Part shown: positions 24,270 to 32,990 of the stretch, piece after piece
How the letters are laid out: each line of letters starts with the position of its first letter
Numbering within the stretch: position 1 is the first letter of the stretch
Assembly: GCA_036426205.1 (NCBI GenBank)
Contig: CM071569.1
Span: 5,644,876 to 5,708,875 of the forward strand
Origin: Ascaphus truei
Lineage: Eukaryota; Chordata; Amphibia; Anura; Ascaphidae
Direction: 5' to 3'
Length of the DNA: 64,000 nt
Translations under genes and position numbers: made by a program
Notes under the pieces: generated by a model
What the model was told of the DNA's origin: nothing
Database searches by the model: none
Seen by the model: the letters and a program-made list of their open reading frames with translations, nothing else

Positions 24270-24506
24270 CACACATATACATATACACATATACAATGTC
24301 CTGGCTGGATCAGCACCCCCCAGCAACATCACATACTAATGTACACGACTAAACCAGCATACAGTAAGTAAGGTCCGCACTCTCAGGTTTTCATAGCTTT
24401 AAACATACTTTACATGTTCCCAGTCAATGACAAAGGAAAATGGTCTGAAATGTCGATGTCACTACTGGCAAAAATCTATTGTAAGACTTTTAATTAAAAA
24501 AAATAT

Positions 24507-24512
24507 AATATA

Positions 24513-24547
<35 letters not shown>

Positions 24548-24550
24548 ATT
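24507..24550. repeat. (TA)n microsatellite
   Basis: An alternating TA array of about 44 bp. Confidence 0.85.
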
Positions 24551-24589
24551 AACATACCTACCGAATCAATATATTTGTTGTTTATATAA

Positions 24590-24909
24590 GTAGGTAATGG
24601 ATCGGTACCAGAAGTAACGATTGGTAAAATGAGGAACTTTGGCATTACTACCCTTATGTGGACTTTTTGGGGCTCAGAGTAAGAGGCCCACACCAAGGAG
24701 ACGAGAGTATGCAAAGTCAGAGGAAGAATGGATGTGGATTCTGATTGCAGCTAGTAACAGAGACAGGGAACTGGAAGTGTCTGATATTTAAAGTCATAGC
24801 TCAGCTGAGATTAATTAATCAGTGTGCTGCAAAGAGGGAGACTGAAAGCCAGGCCAGCAGCAGAGTCCCCCACCCGACAAATACAGGTACAGCCTTCCAA
24901 TTGCCATGT
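24590..24909 (+). repeat. R3 repeat, left copy
   Basis: This begins gtaggtaatggatcgg and contains aggaactttgg, ctgattgcagctagtaac and catagctcagctgag. The same blocks, in the same order and orientation, recur at 25550-25640, 26990-27040 and 27430-27510. In the right copy they are spread apart by a satellite and a LINE fragment. The two copies are head to tail. The repeat is not identified. Confidence 0.6.
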
Positions 24910-24914
24910 GTAGG

Positions 24915-25549
24915 TGTGACGGAGCTGCCTGCAGGAGAGGTCAGATACGAGTCCACACATGCATTTCTGGATTAACCATAATCATGAGTGGTTTTATTCT
25001 CCACAAACACAACTGAACATTAGGTGCACTGTCCCTTTAAGCAAAACCAAATCTTAAAACAAACACCTACTCCACGTTAGGAGACTAAATAAACATTACT
25101 CCGGCCCTTTCTATCTGGGCGCCACCTAAGCTGGGTACCAACCCCAAAACATATAAAGATAAAAGTAGGGAACAATAAAAAAAAGTCTTATCTGTGTGTT
25201 CTGGTTCAGCATCTCTGATTTCTCCAGGCACTTAAAATGCAGGCAGTGAAGTCCTGCTGCTCCCAGGAAGTCTTTTGCCCTATCCGTGCAGGCTTCTCTG
25301 ATAATTTGGGCTTTGGGTTCCCCACTGTTGCCAGGCAAAACCCTCTGGACAACAAGCACGGATCCCTGCGGACGGGAGCTCTATTATCTGTGTTCCTCTA
25401 ACAGACTCCAAGGGGGACTCTGAAAATCAGCTATTTCCTGCCTTTTACACCCTGCTCAATCAGGAGTTTCATGCATCACATGCTTGAAATGCGACACCAG
25501 TGCAGTCTCCTGTCCTGTAAAGGGAGTTTAACTCCTTGACTCCCTTACA
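24915..25549 (-). mobile_element. Solo LTR with 5-bp target duplication
   Basis: The 635-bp segment starts tgtgacggag and ends cccttaca, so both strands begin TGT and end ACA. It is flanked by an exact GTAGG at 24910-24914 and 25550-25554. On the minus strand an AATAAA lies near the 3' end (about 24995). A 5-bp duplication and TG...CA ends are typical of Ty3/gypsy or ERV LTRs. No internal sequence is attached, so it is a solo LTR, presumably left by LTR-LTR recombination. Confidence 0.85.
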
Positions 25550-25882
25550 GTAGGTAATAGATCAGTGACAGTGGTAACGCTAGGAACTTTGGCTTTACGA
25601 CCCTGATGTAGGTGTTGGACTAAGGGTAAGACCTTAAACCCACAGCTACACTCAGATCGAAAAAAACTCCAGTGGAGGAAAGCTGTGAGAAACCATGACT
25701 GCAGCGCTGACCGTTCTCTGAGGATAATAAATGATACGAATTTAAGGCCCCAAAGTACTGTGATTTGACAGCAATGCATGCCCACAGCAGGGACCAGGTG
25801 CTTGGGGGAGGAGGCGAAGAAGCCAGGTGCATGAGAATAGCCTACCATGAAAGGGAGGACAGTCGGGGGCACAGCCTCTCTG
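25550..25882 (+). repeat. R3 repeat, right copy (first part)
   Basis: Starts gtaggtaatagatcagtg immediately at the right target duplication of the solo LTR and shares aggaactttgg with the left copy. The copy is then interrupted by the 38-bp satellite and resumes near 26990. Confidence 0.55.
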
Positions 25883-26805
25883 GAGAGAGAAGATGACCGG
25901 GCCATAGCGAGCCCGGAGCCATGAGAGAGGGGATGGCCAGGCCATAGCATGCTCAGAGCTATGAGAGAGGATGACCGGGCCATAGCATGCCCGGAGCTAT
26001 GAGAGAGGATGACCGGGCCATAGCATGCCCGGAGCTATGAGAGAGGATGATCGGGCCATAGCATGCCTGGAGCTATGAGAGAGGATGGCCAGGCCATAGC
26101 ATGCCCGGAGCTATGAGAGAGGATGGCCAGGCCATAGCATGCCCGGAGCTATGAGAGAGGATGGCCAGGCCATAGCATGCCCGGAGCTATGAGAGAGGAT
26201 GACCGGGCCATAGCATGCCCGGAGCTATGAGAGAGGATGACCGGGCCATAGCATGCCCGGAGCTATGAGAGAGGATGATCGGGCCATAGCATGCCTGGAG
26301 CTATGAGAGAGGATGGCCAGGCCATAGCATGCCTGGAGCTATGAGAGAGGATGACCGGGCCATAGCATGCCCGGAGCTATGAGAGTGGATGACCGGGCCA
26401 TTGCATGCCCGGAGCTATGAGAGAGGATGGCCAGGCCATAGCATGCCCGGAGCTATGAGAGAGGATGGCCAGGCCATAGCATTCCCGGAGCCATGAGAGA
26501 GGATGGCCAGGCCATAGCATGCCGGAGCTATGAGAGAGGATGACCGGGTCATAGCATGCCCAGAGCTATGAGAGAGGATGGCCAGGCCATAGCGTGCCTG
26601 GAGCTATGAGAGAGGATGACCGGGCCATAGCATGCCGGGAGCTATGAGAGAGGATGACCGGGCCATAGCATGCCCGGAGCTATGAGAGAGGATGGCCAGG
26701 CCATAGCATGCCCGGAGCTATGAGAGAGGATGGCCAGGCCATAGCATGCCCGGAGGTATGAGAGAGGATGACCGGGCCATAGCATGCCCGGAGCTATGAG
26801 AGAGG
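25883..26805. repeat. 38-bp satellite array
   Basis: About 24 tandem copies of a 38-bp unit, gagagaggatgaccgggcc followed by atagcatgcccggagctat. Most units contain the inverted repeat ccgggc-catagcat-gcccgg. Two main variants (gaccgggcc and ggccaggcc) and a rarer gatcgggcc form alternate in blocks; units 3-6 and 9-12 share the same variant order, which suggests a six-unit (228-bp) higher-order period. Unlike the 46- and 23-bp arrays it has almost no one-base indels. Minus-strand frames across it are repeat artefacts. Confidence 0.95.
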
Positions 26806-27189
26806 AAAGATGTCCGGATGCACAGCGTGGCCGCGGATAGGAGAGGAGGAACCCGGTGCAAAGAGATGCCTGGGGAATGGCGGCAGGCAGCATGCTGGAC
26901 CCAGTATGCGTAAAGCCCTGTGCAAACCAGGCTTGAGGAGAGCAGGCATATTGATCCTGAGCTGATAGCAGGACAAAGTGCGGGCTAGCATTCTGATTGC
27001 AGATAGCAATGGAGACTGGGAACTCTATTTATGTATACGTTACCAGGAGGTAATACATTGAGAGTTACCTTTCGTTTTCAAGTATGTCCTGGGCACAGAG
27101 TTAAGATGACAATACTTGGTTACATTAAATTAACAGGGTTATACATTATATTTAAAGACTTTTCATGGATAGTTAGAGATAGTATTTGT

Positions 27190-27425
27190 TATGGGCGTAT
27201 TTAACAGTTACAGACCAGATTAAAATGTGATACGGCTGATGTCTTGAAAGAACTTAGACTGGTGGCGGATTTGAGATCTCAGGTAGACTGTTCCAGTCGT
27301 GAGGTGCACAGTAAGAGAAGGAGGAGCGGCCGGATACTTTGCTGATCCTTGGGACCGTGAACAGTGTTTTGGAGTCAGATCTCAGATGATAAGTGCTGCG
27401 TGTGGTAGGGGTGAGGAGCTTATAT
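27190..27425 (-). pseudogene. LINE family B ORF2 C-terminal fragment
   Basis: The minus strand encodes LLTPTTRSTYHLRSDSKTLF, then VPRISKVSGRSSFSYCAPHD and WNSLPEISNPPPV. The R-x-R-S-S-D and CAPHDWNSLP blocks are the conserved C-terminus of L2/Rex1-type ORF2 proteins. It interrupts the right R3 copy. The fragment is 5' truncated and has no catalytic domain. Confidence 0.75.
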
Positions 27426-27850
27426 TTTCTCATATTTAAAGGCACAGCTCAGCAGGGATTAGTTATTCCGTTTGCTACACAACAAATATAGACATAGCCT
27501 TCTAAATATCAGGGACAATATTTTCCCTCTGACTTTCTATGTAACACAATAAAGCTGCTCGAAGGTCTTTGAAGCTCGAGCACCACCACCATTTCTGATG
27601 TGTCCGTCAATATTGCTAATCAGCCACATTTTTTTGTACATTGCGCATTTAGCATAAGTGGAACTTAAAAGGCCTGATACTAGCATGCTGCCGTCAGCAA
27701 CCGTGGCTGTCACCCGGGAGCTTTCTACTTCCAATGCTATTTATACTGGAATAAACAGTTTATTAGCCTCGTCAATCACGAGGAGTCGGCTAAGCACACA
27801 CAGAGATGTGTCTTTGAACCATGGTCTCCCTGAGGGGAATGAAGAAGGGC

Positions 27851-28236
27851 AAGAAATGAAGAGGTTTTATCAACCTTTTAAAAATGTTTTGCACCTGTTA
27901 ATTGAAGCAATAGAAGAGCGTTCATTGTGGCTTCCAGGAAATCAAGGCTGCTAATGGAATAAGGCAGGCGTGTCAAACTCCAGTCTTCAAGGGCCTTCGA
28001 CTGAGCCACTGATAGAGCCACCTGTGCTGAAGCAGGGATTTCCTGGAAACTTGACCGGTTGGTGGCCCTTGCGGACTGGAGTTGGCCACTCTTGGAATAA
28101 GGGAATGCTTCTCTCTTCTCTGCCTGAGGAGGCAGCAACGCATTGCTATGGTTTGTGGATGCTTCTATCTTAACATTTATAATAATTTATTGTTACATGG
28201 AGTCTCTGGCAATATTCACATCGGGGTCTATGCATC
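27851..28236 (+). repeat. Long inverted duplication, left arm
   Basis: This arm is the reverse complement, at high identity, of 29547-29987. Both contain a hAT-P MITE at the same place with the same 8-bp target duplication, so the MITE was present before the duplication. The left arm has lost about 54 bp from inside its MITE. The spacer is about 1.3 kb. No gene is inside the arms. Confidence 0.85.
27965..28094. mobile_element. hAT-P MITE in left arm
   Basis: Flanked by a perfect 8-bp duplication gaataagg (27957-27964 and 28095-28102). The termini are caggcgtgtcaaactccag and ggagttggccactcttg. It is shorter than its inverted partner (29690-29872) because part of one arm is deleted. Confidence 0.9.
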
Positions 28237-28240
28237 TATT

Positions 28241-28288
28241 TATGTATGTATGTATGTATGTATGTATGTATGTATGTATGTATGTATG
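28241..28288. repeat. (TATG)n microsatellite
   Basis: Twelve or so tandem tatg units directly between the left inverted arm and an L2 3' end. The array probably grew from the L2 tail, whose plus-strand end is atacatac on the opposite strand. Confidence 0.9.
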
Positions 28289-28290
28289 CA

Positions 28291-28926
28291 TGCCTTTATT
28301 TATATAGCGCCATTAATGTACATAGCGCTTCACAGTAGTAATACATGTGACAATCATATAAATAACAGGTCATGGGAATAAGTGCTTCAGACATAAAAGT
28401 AACATTTAGAAAAAGGAGTCCCTGCTCCGAAGAGCTTACAATGTAATTGGTAGGTTGGAAGAACGTACAGAGACAGGAGGAGGGCGTTCTGGTAAGTGCG
28501 TCTGCAGAGGGCCAAGCTTTATGTATCATGTGTATAGTATTGGCCACGGAGCTACTCATATGCCTCGTTAGCTGGTGTGTTTTAAGGTGGGTCTTAAAGG
28601 TGGATAGAGAGGGTGCTAGTCGGGTATTGAGGGGAAGGGCATTCCAGAGGTGTGGGGCAGTCAGTGAGAAAGGTTTAAGGCGGGAGAGGGCTTTAGATAC
28701 AAAGGGGGTAGAAAGAAGGCATCCTTGAGAAGAACGCAAGAGTCTGGATGGTGCATAGCGAGAAATTAGGGCTGAGATGTAGGGAGGAGCAGAAGAGTGT
28801 AAAGCTTTAAAAGTGAGGAGGAGAATTGAGTGTGAGATGCGGGATTTGATAGGAAGCCAGGAGAGGGATTTAAGCAGGGGAGACGCTGAGACAGATCTAG
28901 GAAAGAGACAATTTATGGGGCCAAAC
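28291..28926 (-). pseudogene. L2 LINE ORF2 C-terminus and 3' UTR
   Basis: The minus strand encodes LLKSLSWLPIKSRISHSILL, FKALHSSAPPYISAL, LTAPHLWNALPLNTR and FKTHLKTHQL, the conserved post-reverse-transcriptase region of L2 elements. The 3' UTR and tail (ggcgctatataaataaag) run to 28291. One frame of 210 codons stays open through part of it, but the catalytic domains are missing. It lies in the spacer of the inverted duplication. Confidence 0.85.
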
Positions 28927-29163
28927 AAGTGTAATAGAGTATTTTTTTCTCCTTTGCTATATGTAGTGCAGTTTTATTCTAGAATTGCACCACTTTGCCA
29001 TGATAAATAGCCACCGTAGAGTTTCCAGACATACTGTTCAGAGGGTGTTATACTATTGTACACATACAGTATGAAGGTGCTTTGTAACTGCCAGGCTGCA
29101 GTATGAATAGCTTGTAAAGCCAAGAAGGTAGAATAAGGCATACTATACATGCAGAGGTTTGTA

Positions 29164-29275
29164 TCTGGGGGGTGGGGGGGTGTGTGGGTGAGGGGGGGGG
29201 GGGGGGGGTGTGTGGGGGGGGCGTGCTGTGGTTGGGCGAGGGTATGGGGTTGTGGTTGGGGGGGGGGGGGTTGGG
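29164..29275 (+). repeat. G-rich tract, G-quadruplex-prone
   Basis: Long runs of G, including runs of about 18, 8 and 11, separated by short tgtg or tggtt spacers. The plus strand could fold into G-quadruplexes. The tract continues as degenerate GA-rich sequence to about 29470. It lies inside the spacer of the inverted duplication. Several overlapping frames here are composition artefacts. Confidence 0.8.
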
Positions 29276-29546
29276 TGGTCAGAGTGGGAAGGGGAATTGT
29301 ATGGGTATTCAGGGGAATTGTGTGTAGCCAGGGGAGGGGGGAGAAATGAGTGTGAGGGGGAGATTGAGGGAGCGGGGTTGAGTGAGGGGGTAATTGAATG
29401 ATAGCAGAGGGAGGGGGAGAGAGGGGAGAGTGAGTGAGAGAGAGGGGGAAGAGCGAGGGGAATGGGGAGAAAAATACAGGTGCGAAAGGGGAGGGCTCGC
29501 AAGGCGGCTGACACTTGTTGGTTATCTGGTACACATAATTTGCCTT

Positions 29547-29987
29547 GATGCATAGACCCCGATGTGAGTATTTCCACAGACTCCATGTAACAATACATTA
29601 TTATAAATGTTAAGATAGAAGCAGCTACAAATCATAGCAATGCGTTGCTGGCCTCCTGTGGCAGAGAAGAGAGAAGCATTCCCTTATTCCAAGAGTGGCC
29701 AACTCCAGTCCACAAGGGCCACCAACCGGTCAAGTTTCCAGGATATCCCTGCTTCAGCACAGGTGGCTCAATCAGTGGCTCAGTTGAAGATTGGGCCACT
29801 TGTGCTGAAGCAGGGATTTCCTGAAAACCTGACCTGTTGTTGGCCCTTGAAGACTGGAGTTTGTCACTCCCGCCTTATTCCATTAGCAGCCTTGATTTCC
29901 TGGAAGCCACAATGAACGCTCTTCCATTGCTTCAATTAACAGGTGTAACACATTTTTAAAAGGTTGATTAAACCTCTTAATTTCTCC
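29547..29987 (-). repeat. Long inverted duplication, right arm
   Basis: Reverse complement of 27851-28236. Shared landmarks include gatgcatagaccccgatgtg, cagagaagagagaagcattc, the hAT-P MITE and cttccaggaaatcaagg (in complement). This arm keeps the complete MITE, so it is the less altered copy. Confidence 0.85.
29690..29872. mobile_element. hAT-P MITE in right arm
   Basis: A complete copy of about 183 bp with perfect 8-bp flanks ccttattc at 29682-29689 and 29873-29880, the complement of the duplication around the left-arm copy. Both palindrome arms are intact. Confidence 0.9.
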
Positions 29988-30100
29988 CTCCTACCCCCGG
30001 TACAAACATCACTACCCCCAGATACAATTACCACTACCCCCACATAATTACAATTACCCCACCCAACACAAATACACTTATCCCCCGCCCCCCTCCCCCC

Positions 30101-30101
30101 C

Positions 30102-30139
<38 letters not shown>
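30101..30139. repeat. (CA)n microsatellite with preceding C runs
   Basis: About 19 CA units following C runs at 30075-30100. A CpG-rich segment with runs of C continues to about 30340, without a recognisable first exon. Confidence 0.85.
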
Positions 30140-30142
<3 letters not shown>

Positions 30143-30617
30143 CCAAATCCCACTTACCTCTGGTTGCACCCAACTTCCGGCATGCACCGGCGAGAGAGAG
30201 GCAGGCAGGCAGCAGCTGGGGAGAGCCGGGCCCCGGCAGCAGCAACCACAGGCCCGGCAGCTGTACGCAGAAGTTGGGCCCGGCTCCTCAGCCACCGGGC
30301 CCGGCACACCAGTCCCGGGTCTCCCCCCCCCCCGTGTTTGTCGGCCCTGGCCGTACTCTTCATGTTCTCTTCCTAAGATCTAGGTAAGCTACAGTATATC
30401 TACTGCTGTATCTTACCCTCTTACCTTAGTCACCCAATCAAAAAAAAAACATCAACTATGTTTGACATGACCCTCCCACCCCCAAAAGAAATCTAGGATG
30501 TCTGAGCGGTAATTTGCAGGATTTCAGATATTCAACAAGTCTTTCTTTTTGAGATGTTTCCATTAATTTCTCTCCGCTACTGATGTGTGGCTTACAAAAG
30601 ACAGACAAAATATATAT

Positions 30618-30815
30618 CACTTGTGAGCACATTCACTTGTTTCAGACAGGTCTGCAACTCTGTTTTTCCCCATTATACAATGATTCCACGGCAACCAGGG
30701 ATTCTGGGAAATGACATGCAAATGAACACACAGAGTCACCTTTGGCTTCCAATCCATTTTAACATGGACCCCCTATGAGCTTTATGGCTGTCGCATTACA
30801 CAGGTTTTCAGAAGA
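30618..30815 (-). repeat. R1 repeat, partial copy, minus
   Basis: The complement of the R1 3' half. It keeps the motif pair ttctgggaa (30702-30710) and atgcaaat (30716-30723), the acaggtctgcaact block and the catggaccccctat block seen in the plus copies. Confidence 0.65.
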
Positions 30816-30934
30816 AAGAAACACTAATGATTATTAATATTGTAGTCTATATCAGATTACAGTATATCCAAATTCATCAGGGCCCCCAAAGACTTGGAGT
30901 GTCTTCCCCCCACTGATTTATTTGCCGTTTTTCA

Positions 30935-31255
30935 CACTTAAAAGCCTTATAAAAGCAACCTTAGAACTCACCTCTTCAAGAAAGCCTATCTGACATTCAC
31001 CCCCCCACCCCCCAACAGAACCAGCTGGGACATACTCAGTCTCACTATGAGAAGCCGCTCATACTATACCTTTCACCCGTGTCCCTAATTTCCTCTCATG
31101 AGCCGGGCCTTCCGTACCTTTTGTATTGATTAGCGTCTGTTTCTTCTTATTTGTGTCATTCTTCTTATTGTAGCTATTGTTTTCCAACTGCATCGTGTTG
31201 TGGAATGTTTTGGCACTTGATAAATAAACGATGATAATATTAATAATAAACCTAA
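30935..31255 (+). mobile_element. L2/CR1-like LINE 3' end
   Basis: The segment aaccttagaactcacctctt plus caagaaagcctatc encodes LRTHLFKKAY-like residues, the usual ORF2 end. A 3' UTR follows and finishes with tggcacttgataaataaacg and a taat-rich tail. The coding part is about 20 residues. Confidence 0.65.
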
Positions 31256-31664
31256 GGGCATACAAATACATGGTACTGATGTTAAAATTCCCTTTTAAAT
31301 CTCTCTCTTGCTAATGATATTGATAGAAGATCAAGGAGCCCACAGCACTCTCCGAATGACAATATGAAGCTGGGGACTGATTTATCTTCTATAAATGATG
31401 TTGCAGTACACTTCTGGCCCTTTTACTTGTACATATTTTGTAATCCTGAAGAGCACAGCAACGTATAATTCAATCACATCCAACAGTGACATCTGCAGGG
31501 TTGTGGATCACAGGAACTCCAGTTTGGAAAGTCCCACTTAATGTCTACATTTGCTCCTGTTTACTGCAGAAGTAATTGACTATCATCAGAGCTCATTCCT
31601 TTCTCCCATTGCTCACGTGTAGCATATTGCAGCTCATAAAACATGGCAAACACTATAAGATGTT

Positions 31665-32212
31665 TAAGACGTGCTCATCCTGCTGTCCGGCCTTCCTGCC
31701 TCTCGCCTGTCCCCCCTACAATCTATCCCAAATGCTGCACCAGAATCACTGTACTCTTTCCTACAGTAAATCTGTCTCAGCGTCTCCCCTGCTGAAATCC
31801 CTCTCCTGACTTCCTATCAAATCCTGCATCTCGCACTCAATTCTCTTCCTCACTGTTAAAGCTTTACAATCTTCTGCTCCTACTTACATCTCAGCCCTAA
31901 TTTCACACTATACACCATCCCGAATCTTGCGTTCTGCTCAAGGATGTGTTCACTGTACCCTTTCTGTATCCAAAGCCCTCTCCCGCCTTAAACCTTTCTC
32001 GCTGACTGCCCCTCACCTCTGGAATGCCCTTCCCCTCAATACCCGACTAGCACCCACTCTATCCTTTTCCTAAATGTTACTTTTATGTCTGAAAGCACTT
32101 CTTCCCTTTATGTGTTTTTGTATTATTTGTTATTTATATGATTACCCCGTGTATTACTGCTGTAAAGCGCTATGTACACTAATGACGCTATATAAATAAA
32201 GACATACATACA
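31665..32212 (+). pseudogene. L2 LINE ORF2 C-terminus and 3' UTR
   Basis: Frameshifted blocks corresponding to the ORF2 C-terminus (SCLSPVPPT, SQRLPC, LSRLPLTSGMPFPS) precede a complete 3' UTR and the tail ctatataaataaagacatac. The copy carries a CAGTA insertion at 31762-31768 relative to the two related copies at about 51785 and 28899 (minus). Confidence 0.8.
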
Positions 32213-32990
32213 TACGGTGACCAGAAGACTCAAGTAAAAGAAACCCTCTGTTATGACACATTAAAGAATACAAAACGGACGCTATCCCTCGTGACTTGAG
32301 CGGCAGTTAACGCAGGATTTCGGTGCATCCCCCATTTAGGACGGTGAGAGGCAAAGTAATGTCGATTTAATTGCATTCGAGATTAGTTGACTGAAGTGCA
32401 ATGGTTATTAATGGCCATGCCCCAGAATAGCCATTAACAGCCTACGAAGACTACTGCATGCTACTGAATAAACCCCTGGGATTGGTTGCAGTACAGAATG
32501 CCGTCAGGGCGGTGCATTAAAGGTCCGGCTGCGAGCCTCACCCTGTGTTCAAGCTGCTTTTGCACGTGTACTTACAGCATATAAATATCGCGAAGTTCAA
32601 CATGATCGTCGTACGCGATATGTGAGCTCGGTGACACGGTGGAATTCTGGGTAACGTGACAGGCGCCCCATTCATAAGGACCCCCACGGAGCGTGTGTTC
32701 ATTCAGCAGCCTCACAGAAGCCTGACACCTCCCCAGCATGCAATCACTCCTGCACCGGGCTCTCGTATTCACAAGTGCTCAGTCAGTCCGGGTTTATTTA
32801 CAACCTTTTTTAGCAAGGGATATTTATGAACTCCTGGAAACCATTGTGTTTCTCACGTCAGAATCTTTTATGCTTGGGGTGGGGGGTGGGGGGGGGGGAG
32901 AAAGGAAGGGTTCTTTAACCCTTGAAGTTCCAGAAGCACGTTACCCTGGCACTGGAATTCTATCAGTATGGTTTTTAAATGGTTATAGCT
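32213..32990. other. Unassigned DNA with a G run
   Basis: No gene is recognised. A G-rich run lies at 32878-32899. A frame beginning at 32738 runs from unique sequence into the 23-bp satellite and is an artefact. Confidence 0.4.

Noticed and set aside
24915..25549. TACAGTA at 25546 as an excision footprint
   Set aside because: It is formed by the LTR end ttaca joined to the GTAGG target duplication, so it should not be counted as evidence.
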